Of a DNA stretch of 64,000 bases, positions 1-12,688 are shown in pieces (positions within the stretch are counted from its first letter, which is position 1; every line of letters starts with the position of its first letter). The notes under the pieces were generated by a model. It ran no database searches and was not told the origin of the DNA. It saw nothing but the letters and a program-made list of their open reading frames with translations. The translations under genes were made by a program, and so were the position numbers. Source of the DNA: Epichloe hybrida (Eukaryota > Ascomycota > Sordariomycetes > Hypocreales > Clavicipitaceae). Location: NCBI GenBank assembly GCA_019022495.1, contig JAFEKR010000009.1, positions 1,922,001 through 1,986,000 of the forward strand. Direction: 5' to 3'.

Positions 1-537
1 TAAACACATAAATAGCGCGTAACTAATCTAGGAGTAAAACTACCTAGTTACTAGGCTTAAATTACTTACCCCTTACTATAATTAAATAAAACTATATGCT
101 TAGACTTTATAAGATATTTAGACTAGTACTAGGTTAGATTTAGCTAAAAAGTAAGGCACTAGAAGAGTTAGAAGTAAAGTAAATAAAAAGTAAATTATTA
201 TTATAAATCTAAATTTACTATACCCTAGGGTAAAGTAAGAGACATAAAGCTAGGTTAAAGTAAGACTAGACTAGCACTAAAGGGAGCTAGTTAAGACTAT
301 TACTATACTTTTTTCCTTTCTTTTTTATTTTCTTTAGGATAAGGCTAGTGTAAGCTAGCACTAAATACCTATAATTAATTATACCTAATGTAGTGCAAAC
401 CTAGAAGAGGGTTAGCGCTAGCCTATTAATAGATATAAGAGGGTTTTTCTTCCTAGTAAAGGGTTTTCCCTCTTAACTAAGTGAATAGAGTACTAGGAAT
501 AGCTATATAGTTAGCTAGCTAGCGTAAAGAATATATA
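1..537 (+). mobile_element. 3' end of a non-LTR-like retroelement, RIP-degraded
   Basis: This AT-rich stretch has a diverged second copy at about 10990-11500: both contain the run gctaaaaagtaaggcactag, then tttttcttccta...gggttttccc, and finish with a block agtactaggaatagctata followed by a TA-rich tail. The same 3' block occurs as short, 5'-truncated inserts with 13-15 bp target duplications at 2608 and 29728, which is how LINE/SINE-type elements behave. I see no coding frame in it. The left limit is outside the window. The family name is not recognised. Confidence 0.5.
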
Positions 538-540
538 GAA

Positions 541-3243
541 AACCTTTAGAAAAACTTTAAAGAATATTTTAAAGGTTAAACTAAAGATATATTTAGGAGA
601 GTTACTAACAAGCTTATAAGAGAGCTATAAAACTCTCTATAAGATAGTAATATATATATTAGCTAAGGAGTAAGCCTTCTTATCCTAATTACTCTTAAAT
701 ATATGCTTTAAGAGGTAATAATAACTTTATAGCTAAGAGATAGATTATAATCCCCTAAACTACCTTATATATAACCCTTATAATTTACTACCTTAAAGAC
801 CTTTTTTAATATTCCTTACTCTTAAGGGAAATAATCCCTATATTCCCTATAAGAACCCCTATAATAATCTTAGTTATATTAGGAATTTAATCTTTAATAG
901 CTTACCTTACTTCCTTATTCTTTCTCTTTAGATAAATAAATTATAAAGAAAATATCTAAGCTTATAAAAATATATAAGAATAGTAATTACTATAGTAAAA
1001 AGCTATATAACTTTCTTTTACTAAAGCTTATACTCTTTAAGAGTAAGTATAACTAAATTAACCTCCTTAAGTTATATTTTAGTAAGGTATTTCCTATTAT
1101 ATTAATAAGAGATACTAAATAGTACTTTCTTAATTACCTTACTAGTAAGAATCTCTTTTATAAAGAGATAATTATAAATATCTATTAATAATTTAAAATA
1201 GAAAGTAATTAATAGTTTTATTACTATAAATAAAGTAATATAACCCTTAAGAATATTATTACTTAAAACCCTAAAAAGAGTAAGCTTAAGTACCTTAAGA
1301 TTTTATTAATTACCTTAAAAAGAGTTTATAAAGGCTTATACCCCTTTAATATAGTAAATATAAAGCTTTATAAGTAAACCTTAAATATAGTCTTTAGTAT
1401 CCCTAAATATTAGGTAATAAAGTATATATATACACTAGGCTTTAAAAACCTTACTAGTAATCTTTATAAGTTAATTATAATTATAAAGAGTAGTATAAGA
1501 AGTAACTAATATTACTAGTATTAAGATAAAGACCTATTAGAGGTAATATTTATAGATTACTAATATAGCTAATAAAATTAGAGAGACTAAGGAAAAGGAG
1601 ATTATTATAGTAACTTTAAATAACCTAAGTAATGCTTTATTTATAGTAAAAGTAATTACTAGTTATTAAACTATACTAATACTAAATACTAGAAAGAGAA
1701 AGAGAGATAGTAAGCTAGTAAGAACTATTACTTACCTCTTATAAAGAAAAAGTTCTAAGTATTCCTTACTTTATTTAAAGGTAATAATAATATTAAGGAG
1801 AAGCTATTATTAAAGGTATAACTTAGTATTATATAATTCTTTTACTTAGGATTATAAATAATAGATAATATTAATATCCTTATAATACTTAAGAATTAGG
1901 CTTTTTAATATACCTTACTTAAGTAAGAGCTATACCTTAAAGAGGCTTCTAATAAAGATAATTTAATTTATTATATATCTAAAGAATACTATTTTAAAGA
2001 GGTCTTTAGAGAAATTATACTAGATATAAGAGCCTTAGGCTAATTAACTACTAGTCTAGCATAGGCTAGAGCCTTGCTAAGATTAATGCTATTATTAATA
2101 ATTAAACCCTATAACCTAGAAGTTATTTGCTTTAGTGCTAGATTAGTAATAACACATAGCGTTATTTATATGCTTATAAAGCTTAGCTAAATTAACTTTT
2201 ATATTCTTAATATTACTATACCTTTTCTCTTTTCCCTTACTAATATAAATAAGATAAAGGTTAAGATTAATAACCTTACTAATTTATTAATTTAAAATAA
2301 TAAGACTATACCTATTATATGTAAATAGGGCTACCCTTAGTAGCTTCTAGAGGTAAGAGAAACCATCGCTTTTTACCTATTAAAAGGAGAGATTTATTAG
2401 CTTTACTAAAGGTTTAGTTATTCTTTAATTTAGTAGCTTATAAAGATCCTTTAATAAGCTAGTTATAATATTAAATACTATATAATTAAGAAGCTTACTA
2501 AAGTCTATTACTATTATTAGATAAATAGAAAAGCCCTTAGCTAGTTTAAGTTCTCCCTTAAAGATAATTATAACTTTAACTTTAACTATAAGATTATTAT
2601 TAATATTAAGCGGATGGAGTACTAGGAACAGCTACATAGTTAGCTAGCTAGCGTAAAGAATATATATATTATTAATATTATATAAATTAATAGGTAGCTA
2701 GTCCTTTATATTATTAATTTAGTAACCTTATTTTAAGTAGCCTAATTCCTTAACCTTAAGAAGTAAAAAGCTTATAATATTTAGGATATAATTAGAGAGT
2801 ACTAGATTAATATATATCTAGGCCCTCTAGACTAGATTATTTATAATACTAGTAATAACTTTACTTTGGCTAAATTTAGGTATTATACTTACCTAATATT
2901 AATTAAGATTAATAAGATACTTATTAAGGCCTATAATAGTATTAGAAAGGTTAAAAAATATTATAAATCTCTTTACTAGGCTTATAATATTATTATAGAT
3001 TTAATTAGTAAAGAGATTACTCCTAAGTAATAACTCTAAATAGCTATTAAAGCTATTAATAACTTAGTAAGCCTAGATAGCCTTATGCCTATATTACTAG
3101 TCTTTAACGCTTACCTATAGATAATAGATAAGTTATTACTAAGTATCTTTATTATTTAATAGGCTAAAGTAATTTAAAAGGTAACTAATAAAGTTTACTA
3201 TTACCTAGCTAAGAGGTAAGTTTATAAGGCCCTTAGCGCTTAG
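541..3243 (+). mobile_element. copia-1, 5' part (gag to integrase), RIP-degraded
   Basis: This is the N-terminal half of a Ty1/copia-like gag-pol in which no frame is open. Around 1631-1660 a zinc-knuckle-like stretch reads CFIYSKSNY, as expected if CxxC and His were converted by RIP (C to Y, H to Y). From about 2790 to 3243 the plus-strand translation resembles a fungal copia-type integrase (AYNSIRKVKKYYKSLY, then AIKAINNLVSLDSLMPILLVFNAYL), with stops in place of Gln/Trp/Arg. It is cut at 3243 by gypsy C, which left the 5-bp duplication cttag (3239-3243). The rest of the frame is found on the minus strand from 39100 downward, because of the inversion described in the findings. The missing LTR must lie left of the window. 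Confidence 0.75.
2608..2666 (+). mobile_element. short 5'-truncated retroposon insert with 13-bp TSD
   Basis: A 59-bp piece of the repeat described at 1-537 (gtactaggaacagctacata...gcgtaaagaatata) is inserted in copia-1. It is flanked by the perfect direct repeat tattattaatatt at 2595-2607 and 2667-2679. It retains CpG and CpA sites that its surroundings have lost, so it may have arrived after much of the RIP, or escaped it because of its short length. Confidence 0.7.
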
Positions 3244-3441
3244 TGTGAGAACAATGGTAGCTAGGCAAGAGGTATAGGGGCTCTGGTATATTAACTAAAG
3301 CTTGCTAGGTCTAAGTGTGTTATGCGTGCAAGTCGCTAGCTTATAGCTAGTGGCTCACTAGTGTTATATAGACCTAGCCTTAGGGCCTCGCTAGCCTATG
3401 GGGTGCGTAAGTGCACTTATTATTATAAGTAAGGCCTTATA
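3244..3441 (-). repeat. LTR of gypsy C
   Basis: This 198-bp LTR begins tgtgagaacaatgg and ends ggccttata (RIP-altered from ...cctcaca). It matches the LTRs at 39106, 42800, 49435, 55612 and 62247. It is preceded by the target duplication cttag at 3239-3243; the matching copy is ctaag at 39101-39105, in inverted orientation next to the partner LTR. Confidence 0.9.
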
Positions 3442-5942
3442 ATTACCCCCTTACTTATAGCTAGGCTCCTAAATAGCTTTTACTAGGTACCCTATAGCTA
3501 TTTGCTAAGTATTAGCTAAATTAAAATAATAATAAATAATAAATAGTGCTTATATATAAATTTATCTATAACTCCTTATTATATTATAAACTTTTTCCTC
3601 TAGTAAATATAGTTATCCTTAATTAACCTTATTTACACTTTATTTACCTTAACTCTTTAACTCTTAATTTATATCCTTTTACTATAAAGCTAAATATAAT
3701 TTACTTTTATATTTACTTATATATACACTATCTTTAGACTAGGTGCCTAGACTTTAAGAAGTACTTACTAATTAAAATCCTTTTACTAGTAATTATATGT
3801 AGTTTTCCTTATTCTTTAGTTAGTATAGTAACTAGAGGAAAATAATTAAAATATTATATTTAGTGTAATAAATATGGTAATATATATAAGATAGTGAGTT
3901 ACTTAGTATTTTATTATCCTATAGCTATAAATTACTAACTTTTCTATACTAGGCTATGCTAACTTTAGCTAGTAACTTCTAGGACCTTTTAGTTATTTAT
4001 AAATAGGTTTAGGCCCTTATAGATACTACTATTACTACTAAGGATAAGGAGGGTATTCTTATGTTTTTAGATATAACTTACTATAGCTTTACTATATATA
4101 TCTTAAATTTAGTAATAGGTTTTAACTATACTAATACTATATACTATATTACCTTTAGGCTAACTAGTGCTATAAAGGTATATTAAGTGTATTAAATTAC
4201 TTATTTTTTACTTATTTCTTACTAACCTTTCTATATAAGTTACCTCTATTTTATACTAGAACTATCTAGTTTTATAGTAGTAACTATAAGTTTCCTTAGT
4301 AGCTATAGCTTTCTTTCCCTCTTTTCTAGTTTATATATAGCTTTTCCTTACTCTTTTACTTAGTCTTTACTAACTTTTCTATAGGAGAACCCTAAGAAAA
4401 CTATATTTATCTAGGAGGTAAGAATAGTTCTTTAGCTCTAGCCCTCTAACCCTAGGTATATAGCCTAGGTTATAGTGGTTTACTACTTTTACTATGCTAT
4501 AGAGAAGGTAATTTAAGGTAATAAAAACTAGGCAAAGTATAGCTTTAATAGCTAGAATATAGTCTCCTATATAGGGGCTATAATAGAGAGTTTTCCTATT
4601 ATTTTGCCTATGCTCTAGGCGTGTTTTCCTTTATTATTTAGTAGTATAACCTAGGCCTTTAGGTAATAGTTTTTATAGTAACTAGTAAGGTTAGGCCTTT
4701 TCTATAGTATATTTATATTCCTTTATAAGTGCCTTAATCCTATATTACTATCTTTATTACTAAACCTTAGTAACTAGTAAGGTTAGGTCTTTTTTGTAGT
4801 ATATTTATATTTCTTTATTAGTGCTTTAATCCTATATTACTACTTTTCTTACTAGACTTATTTTAGTAAAATGCCTAAATTATATATTAAGCGCTTTCTA
4901 TATTCTTTACTAGAACTTATTAGTTATATTTACTTAGCTAACCCTTTTATTTTACTAGGTATTTATTACTTTCTTAAGTCTTCCTATAGTTCTTAACCTT
5001 CTTAACTTTATACTTATTATCTTTATTCTCTAAGTCTAGTATTAGTATTTCCTTATCTCTAGTGACTTTATAGTAATTCTATAGCTCTAATAGGCTAATA
5101 TAAAATATATTATATAGCTAACTATATTTTTTAGGTAATATAAGTCTATATACTTATTTTCCTATAGTATTAAGTACTTAAAATAGTCTAATAAATCTAG
5201 GGGTTAGCTTTTATTTTATATTCTTAAGCCTAATATTCTTTACTAATAATAGTACTAGGTTATCCCTTTTTAGTATTAATAGCTAGTAATACTAGTTATA
5301 GTACTTTACTTAAGTCTTAGTAACTTTTACCTAGTTTTACTTTAGCTACTCTTTAACTTTATATAGCTTTATATATATATATAGGCTTCTAGTACTTCCC
5401 TTTCTTTAGTCTTATCCTTAAGAGCTAGGTAAAACTTAGGTAAATAGCCTATAAGGGAGTAATTAAGAGAGTAGCCTATGCTTTTATTTACTATATTATT
5501 ATAAGTAAATTAGGCTATTAGGAGTAGCTTAGGCTATATCTATTAGTTATTAGCTATAAAGCATTAGAGGTAATGCTTAAGCACTTAGTTTATTCTCTTT
5601 ATTTCCTATTAGTTTAAGGGTAAAACACTATAAAAAGCCTTTACTTTATATATAATAGGTAGTATAAGTCTAACTAGAATTAGCTTATAAAGACTAATCC
5701 CCTATTAGATATAATGCCCTCTAGTGCCCTAAACCTTAGTTTAATTTTCTTATAGAAAAGCTTTACTAGTTTAGCTATATTAATTATTATAGTTATAAGT
5801 AAGAAGATAAAGTACTTAGTGAATTAGTCTATAATTACTAGGATTATGTTAGTCTCTTATTTACTTACTTAGGTAACTAGTAATCCTATAATAAAATCTA
5901 TTAAGATTTTTACCTATAGTTACTATAGTATTACTATATTAG

Positions 5943-6352
5943 CAGAGTATTGTTTGTAGTTAGTGTAGTGTGTTTTGTAGTTTTTATATTTAATTTTATA
6001 GCTAGCTTATTTTTAAATAGATTATCCTATAAATTACGTAATCCTATAGAGATAAATCCTAAGAAAAATACTATATATAAAAGTGGGTCTAAAAGTGGAC
6101 CCCTTGCCTGTAAATTAGAAAAACTACATTTGTAGTGTATTCTTAGTGCTAAAATGTAGTAAAATGTAGTTTTTCTAATTTATAGGCGAGGGGTCCACTT
6201 TTAGACCCACTTTTATATATAACTACATTGTAGTTTTTTAGTTATCTATCTAAAAAAAGAAGTTTTATATCTCTATATATTTTCTAAGATTAGATATATA
6301 TTATTTGTGAAATAAAAAATACACTACAAATCAATTGTAGTGCAATACTCTG
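5943..6352 (+). mobile_element. 410-bp MITE, copy 1
   Basis: The element has terminal inverted repeats CAGAGTATTG/CAATACTCTG and is exactly as long as copies 2 (9920) and 3 (39337). It lies inside gypsy C. The flanks tatattag and cctcttac do not match, and about 300 bp of the host gypsy are missing at this point, so insertion was accompanied or followed by a deletion. Its centre is a near-perfect palindrome with arms of about 58 bp (6073-6130 and 6163-6220). It has no transposase. The terminal sequence and the 8-bp TSDs of relatives suggest hAT-type mobilisation. Confidence 0.9.
6073..6220. repeat. Internal palindrome of MITE copy 1
   Basis: Arms of about 58 bp each face each other around a loop of about 32 bp. 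The outer part of each arm carries aaaagtgggtctaaaagtgg and its complement. The same structure is present in MITE copies 2 and 3. The motif also recurs in the roughly 100-bp tandem repeats of the element at 33357-38900. Confidence 0.8.
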
Positions 6353-9300
6353 CCTCTTACTAAGGAATTATTAATCTTACTATTTTACCTTTATAAATCT
6401 AGATCTTAATCCTATGCTTTCTATAGTAATTACACTAATAGTTTATTTAGCCTAGATTAGTAAGGATTTAGTAGCTTAATAGTCTCCTATATCTCTTATA
6501 CTATACTAATATCTTAGATATATATTACCTTCTCCTAGAAATTACCCTTATTTAGCTAATCCTTTACTAGATTTATAGTAGCTAACTAGCCTTTTAACTA
6601 GGCTACTCTAGCCTCTAGAGCTCTCTTTATAGTAGCTAGGGTATTTTTCTCCCTTAAAGGTATTTTACTAAGCCTCTTTACTAAGACTAAGGTATTTTTC
6701 TCCCTTAAAGGTATTTTACTATATCTTCTCTTATATATTAGTATCTTTTTTTTTACTAGTTCTTTAGTAGCTACTATTTTCTTTTAAAGCTTTAGTAAAA
6801 GTAACCTATTTATTAAGGGTTTGCCTTTATAATTAGACTATCTTAATAGTGTATTTACTAGGTTACTTTTCCTAAGTCTATGCCTAATTATAAAGTAAAA
6901 GAGGTAAAGGAATATATACTATTTAGCCTACCTCTTATTTAGCTTTTATTACTTTATAAAAGTCTATAAGTTATAGTAATCTAATAGGACCTTTACTAAG
7001 GTTACTATACCTTTAATGTAGTATTACTAGTATTTAAATAACTTTACTATAGTAAGTAACTTCTAATTTACTATACTATAATTATATTTAGTGTTTATAA
7101 ACTTCCTTAACTAAAATGCTATAGAATACTATTAGCCCTTATTATCTTACTAAGATAAGATTCTTATTATTATAAAGACTAAAGTGTTTATCTTAATGCA
7201 CACTAGCTAACTTAAGTTATAATAATAAAGGAGAGGTACTTATTAAAAGGTATCTTTTAGCTAGTTAAATACTAGCTATTCTCTTTTCTTAAATATAAAC
7301 TTCCTAGTCTAGATACTATTTTAACTACCTTTTATTAGCATATATAAGGGTACTATAATCCTAGAGTATTAGTAAATAAACCTTTAGTAAAAGTTATAAA
7401 ATCCTAGGAAAAACTATATATCTTTAAAGCTTATAGGCTCTTTTTAATCTTAGATTATATTTACTCTATATATATTTATTAAAATGCTATTAACTAATAG
7501 GATAAACCCTAGGAATTTTACTAATTCCTAGTAAAATAAACACTTTAAGGGTTTTATATATAACTTTACTAACCTTATATATTCTAAAACTTCCTTAATA
7601 TATATAGTATACTTCTCTTATATTTTTAAGAAGATAAGGATATTATCTAAATACACTATATAAATAGTGTTTACTAGCCTATAAAGCGCTTTATAGATAT
7701 AGCTCTAGAAAGTAGCTAGTATATTAGTTAGCCTAAAGGGCATTATAAGGTATTTATAGTGTCTATAGTAAGTATAAAATATAGTCTTTTACTTATTACT
7801 CTCTTTAATATAAATTTAATAGTAAGTATTCTTAATATTAATCTTTAAGAAGTAATAAGCTTCTTAGCACTAGTCTAGGATCTCTAAAATTAGGGGGAGA
7901 GTGTAGTGATTCTTTTATATTACTCTATTAAGTCCCTAATAATCTATATATAGTTAAAGCATTTTATCTTTCTTTAGTATAAATAGGATAAGCATGCCTA
8001 TAGGGCTCTTAGAGGGTCTTATCTAGCCTTTCTATAGGTTTTTATTAATATATTTATAGAGCTCCTTTAACTTACTTTAGGAGAGAGGGTAAATTAGTCT
8101 ATATAGGGGCGTGGCCCTAGGTATTAGGTTAATTATATAATTAGTCTCCTTTCTTAATAGTAAATTACTTACCTTATTTACTATAAATATATCTTTAAAC
8201 TTATATAGTTTCTTAAGGATATTTTTAATAGTTTTATATATTTTTACTTTTTTATTATTTTTAAGGGTAATAAACTTATTTTCTATAACTCCTATAATAG
8301 TATATATAATAGCCTTATTATATATTACCTTTATAAACTTATAAGGAGTTATAAGTAAAAAGGCTATTTTCTTTTTCTTAAACTATTACTCCTATAAGTA
8401 TAAATAAAAATATATATATTTCTTAGGAAGTATATATATTTTAATTAAGATAAGGCTTTCTCTTACTCTTAGGTCTTTATTTATAGCTATATATAGTAGC
8501 TTAAGGTTCTTTTTTTCCTCTCTTATATCTTTAATAGTAATAAATACCTTATAAATACTATATTAAGGGACTATAAGGGCCTTTACTACCTAGAGAATAA
8601 GTACTATAGCCTTAGCCTAATTAAGCTTATAGTTCCTTATAAATTTAACACTAATTATATTAAGCTTAGCATAGCTATCTAAATTTACTACTATTTTAAT
8701 ATCTTTATACTTATAAATAGTAACTAGTATATAAAATTAATACTTAATTAGTACCTTAGTATTTAAGGTAAAGGTAAAGGCCTTTACTTTTACCTTAATA
8801 AGTTTCCTTATTTATCTTAAGGCTTTTTCCTTACTTTATTATACTTATTTATAAGGTAGTCTAGGCTATTATAGTTAAAATATTATCTTTTATCCTTAAC
8901 TTTACTATTATTTAAGTATATAACTAGGCCTTTTTCCTAGTCTTTATTCCTTTAATCTTTATATAGCTTATAACCTTAGGGTAAGTTATTTCTATAATAT
9001 TAGGGATTCTTATATAATCCCTTATCTCCTAACTATTTAAGCTTTTACTTACTCTTTAGCATAGCTTTCTAAAATCACTAAGTTATATAACCTTCTCTTA
9101 TGTTTTCCTAGTAATAAAGGTATATAGGTTAATATAGTCCTATAGCTTAAGAAGTAACTTTATAAAGAATATAAGGGTATAGGACTTTTCTAGGGCTTTT
9201 TCTAAGTATATCTCTAGTAAATCTAAGAAAATACTAAATTTAATAAGGCTTTAGCCCTTATATTACTTTATATTCTTAAGCTATATAGCTATTTAGGTAT

Positions 9301-9919
9301 TATAGTTTATAAAGTCCTTAAGTAATATAAGTATCTAGGTCTAGAATTTATCCTAATTATCCTTAAGATTATCCTAGCTATTAGCCTATTATTTATTAAG
9401 GTATTTATCCTATCTTACCTTATAGTTAGTATATATATAGTTAAGTATAAAAAGGATCTTTTAGTAATTATATTAGTATTTTTTCTTTACCTTATTAAAG
9501 GTATAGTTTAAGTTATTTATCTATATCTTATATCTCTAGGGATTTATAAGGTATTAAAGCTTAGTAATATTCTTAACTTTAATCTTTTAGTTACTATTAC
9601 TTAAGAAAAGGCTAGCTTTTTACTTACTTTTTCCTTATACTTCCCCTAAGTTACCCTTAATAAGGTTAATAAGCTTTTATTCTTATTTTTATAATCTTTA
9701 GAGTTTTTCTAGCTAAGTAATTTACTTTAGTATTACTATAGCTTTACTATAAGAGATAAAGGGTCTTATTATAAGTATAGTTTTATTAGTATATAGTATA
9801 TCTTTACCTATAGTATTACCCTTATTTAATTAGGTATAACTCTTATTTATTAGGGTTAGGTTATTATCTAATATTACTTTAGCAAATTAGGTGGTTCTCC
9901 CCCCTATATTACTCTTAGG

Positions 9920-10329
9920 CAGAGTATTGCACTACAATTGATTTGTAGTGTATTTTTTATTTAACAAATAATTTATATCTAATCTTAGAAAATATATAGA
10001 GATATAAAACTTCTTTTTTTAGATAGATAACTAAAAAACTACAATGTAGTTATATATAAAAGTGGGTCTAAAAGTGGACCCCTTGCCTATAAATTAGAAA
10101 AACTACATTTTACTACATTTTAGCACTAAGAATACACTACAAATGTAGTTTTTCTAATTTACAGGCAAGGGGTCTACTTTTAGATTCACTTTTATATATA
10201 GTATTTTTCTTAGGATTTATCTCTATAGGATTACGTAATTTATAGGATAATCTATTTAATTATAAGCTAGCTATAAAAATAAATGTAAAAACTACAAAAC
10301 ACACTACACTAACTACAAACAATACTCTG
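9920..10329 (-). mobile_element. 410-bp MITE, copy 2 (left inversion breakpoint)
   Basis: This is the same element as copies 1 and 3 but inverted relative to them. Its flanks are ctcttagg (9912-9919) and cttataac (10330-10337), which do not match each other. Each is the reverse complement of one flank of copy 3 (cctaagag, gttataag). The left neighbour is gypsy C internal sequence. Hybrid flanks of this kind are expected at one breakpoint of an inversion produced by recombination between two MITE copies. Confidence 0.92.
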
Positions 10330-11790
10330 CTTATAACACTAGTAAATTTAAACCTAATAATTAAAATAAGCATTAGTAATTACTCTTATATAAGTTAAAA
10401 TTACCTCTAGGCTAGGACTAAACTAAAGTAGCCTATACTAGAGATATTATAACACTAGTGCCTAGGACACTTAATTAATTAAGTTTTATATAAAATACAC
10501 TAACTTCTCTATAGCTTACTTAATTACCTTAGATTAAAGCTAGAGTAAGTATAAAATAAAGGCAAAAGGGTTATACCTTTATTCCCTTATTAATAACTTA
10601 CTTTAATTACTTCTTAGTTTAGGATTTTCTAGAGAACTAGTTATAGTTAATAGTTTCCTAGGCAAATTAAAACTAGAAATATATTAAAACTAAGGATACT
10701 TATAGGTTTAGCTAGTATATTTATAAGAATATATTATTCTTTATAATATATTATAGTAAATATTAGTAACTAACCTAAATCTAGCCTAGAATAGCCTTAA
10801 ATAGTCTAGAAAAAAGAAAAAAACCTATAGGAAGTTTAATATAAAAAGAGAAAAAAAGATTAAACCCCTATAAGGAGAAAGATCTTTCTTATACTTATTA
10901 AAAAAAGGGAGGGACTAAATCTAAATTAAGGCTTAAAAAATAATATATAGTAAAGGTTATTTATAAATAACCCTAATATAAATAAGACTTAGTATTAGGT
11001 AAAGCTTAGCTTAAAATTACCTTTCTTTAATAGTATATAAATAAAACTAAGTGCTTAAACTTTATAATACTTATAAGCTAGAAATAGGTTAAAATTAGCT
11101 AAAAAGTAAGGCACTAGAAAAGTTAGTAAGAAAGGAAAAAAGAAGTAAATAATTAATCTAAACTAAAATTCACTATATATAAAATAAAGTAAAATAGCCT
11201 AGGATAGGCATAATATTAGACTAAATTTACACTAGGAGGGAGTCTAGTTACCTTTATTTTAGTAAATCTTTCCTTTATCTTTTTTTTCTTATAACATAAG
11301 GCTAGTATTAGCTAGTAATAAATACCTATAGATAATTACTTACTAAGTAGTGTAAGCCTATAGTAAGACTAGTACTAACTTAAATATAAATATAAGGGGG
11401 TTTTTCTTCCTATTTAAGGGTTTTCCCCTTTAACTAAGTAGTGGGAGTACTAGGAATAGCTATACATAGAGCTAACTAGTGTATATAATATATATATACT
11501 AATTATCTAAAGATTCAATAATTAATTAACTTAAAAGAAAAGTACTAATTTAAAAGAAAAGTATACTTATTATAAACACTATATAATTACTACTATATTA
11601 GACTATAAAGCTAGGGTTTAATATAATTATATTTATTAAGTTATTTAACTTTATAAGAGAGTAAAAACTATAGTTTAAATACTTAAGTACCTTTACTATT
11701 AGTAAGGTACTAATATAGTGCTAAAATATACTATAAAGTTATAGAGGTCTTAGAAAATAACTAGCTAGGGGTAGACTATTATCTTAGCTA
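10330..11790. mobile_element. AT-rich RIP-degraded DNA with non-LTR-like 3' end copy
   Basis: About 10990-11500 aligns with 60-540 of the window (non-LTR-like 3' region, ending agtactaggaatagctatac...). The remaining parts (10330-10990 and 11500-11790) are TpA-rich with no reading frame, and I see nothing recognisable in them. Base composition changes abruptly to normal at about 11800. Confidence 0.5.
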
Positions 11791-11884
11791 GTTAAGTAGC
11801 AAGACTATCGTGCGGCAAGGGTAAACTATGCCCTTGTGAGTGTAACAAAAATGGAGTCTCTTTGCCCACACGTGATGATCTCCG

Positions 11885-11912
11885 TGGGGTGGTGGGGGGT
11901 GGTGGGGGGTGG
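11885..11912 (+). other. G-rich tract, potential G-quadruplex
   Basis: Three long G runs separated by tggt occur within 28 bases on the plus strand, at the left edge of the normal-composition island. A second G-rich tract lies just beyond the other end of the NRPS remnant (22965-23011). The role is unknown; the tract is read directly from the sequence. Confidence 0.5.
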
Positions 11913-12534
11913 CAGAAATCTGGAGGTCCAGAATGTTGCATAACAAAATATGTATTCCGTACCATCCCGTACCATTCCGCACCTTTGAGAAGACTTCCAG
12001 CCACATGCGAAATGGTCAGAAACGACTCCGACTACACCTGGGCCGCTAGCCAGCGGTTGTGGTTGTAATGGTGTATGGTGACCTACCCCCTATCTCCACG
12101 GTTCACTCGACAGTCTATTCGATATGACGCTGCGTTTCCACCATGCGACGAGTACCAGAAGGCGTATAATACAGAGCGTGCCTGCGCGAACAGTGCTTTC
12201 CATTCAGTCCACATCCTCATTTCCCTTTGGGCTCCCGGGCAGTGGTGTTCGTTTCCCCCCAAGTATCTCACGTGGTCAAGGACTCAAGATGGTTACGGAT
12301 TTCACAAACGTGTAATTACAGGGACGTAAATGTGAAACACATCTAGAGCTTCTCATGGTAGTCTATTTGTATTAAGTTACTACTATCACAATGAGCTTTA
12401 GCTTTAGCTTTAGCTTGCGCTCTGAATAGCTATTATCTATACGATAACAAAAAAAAGATCATCATCTTAAACTCCCAAATTTTTATATGTCGAGGATTTT
12501 TTCTCATAGAGAAAACAGTGAAAAAAAAAATGGT
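11913..12534. other. Intergenic DNA 3' of the NRPS remnant, no gene seen
   Basis: The composition is normal and not RIP-like. Several short frames occur on both strands but none shows a recognisable domain or splice pattern. A short tandem agcttt run is at about 12390-12415. I assign no function. Confidence 0.5.
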
Positions 12535-12655
12535 AGAAAGGACAAAGAAAAGGACAAGGAAAGGACAAAGAGAAGGATAAATAAAAGGATAAGGAAAGGA
12601 CAAAGAAGAGGACAAAGAAAAGGACAAAGAAAAAGGACAAAGAAAAGGAAACAAA
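12535..12655 (+). repeat. Purine minisatellite, about 12-bp unit ggacaaagaaaa
   Basis: About nine imperfect units of ggacaaagaaaa run through this stretch, which is purine-only on the plus strand apart from the C/T in each unit. It begins about 35 bp downstream of the NRPS stop codon (minus-strand sense), so it would lie in the 3' UTR as a pyrimidine-rich transcript segment. Confidence 0.75.
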
Positions 12656-12688
12656 AGATATTTCCATCCCGCGTAGCCCGCAGGCAAT

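Larger units (their letters stand above)
3244..9919 (-). mobile_element. Ty3/gypsy chromovirus C, minus strand, missing its second LTR here
   Basis: The sequence aligns along its length with gypsy B (55612-62444) and with the reverse complement of gypsy A (42800-49632). It starts with a 198-bp LTR (3244-3441) and ends abruptly at 9919, just inside the internal region next to where the other LTR should begin, because a MITE was inserted there. The missing 5' end with its LTR lies at 39106-39336 in opposite orientation. All frames are broken by RIP. About 300 bp present in B (roughly 58303-58600) are absent and replaced by the MITE at 5943. The in-frame pol repeat encoding SKIPLGEENTLV-like units has two copies here (about 6650-6720) against three in A and B. 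Confidence 0.85.

Noticed and set aside
5950..6135. 61-residue open frame
   Set aside because: It lies entirely inside the 410-bp MITE and its palindrome; the same sequence in copies 2 and 3 is not kept as a frame.
12388..12415. agctttagctttagcttt run as telomere-like repeat
   Set aside because: The fungal telomere unit is ttaggg; this is only three or four units of a different 6-mer.
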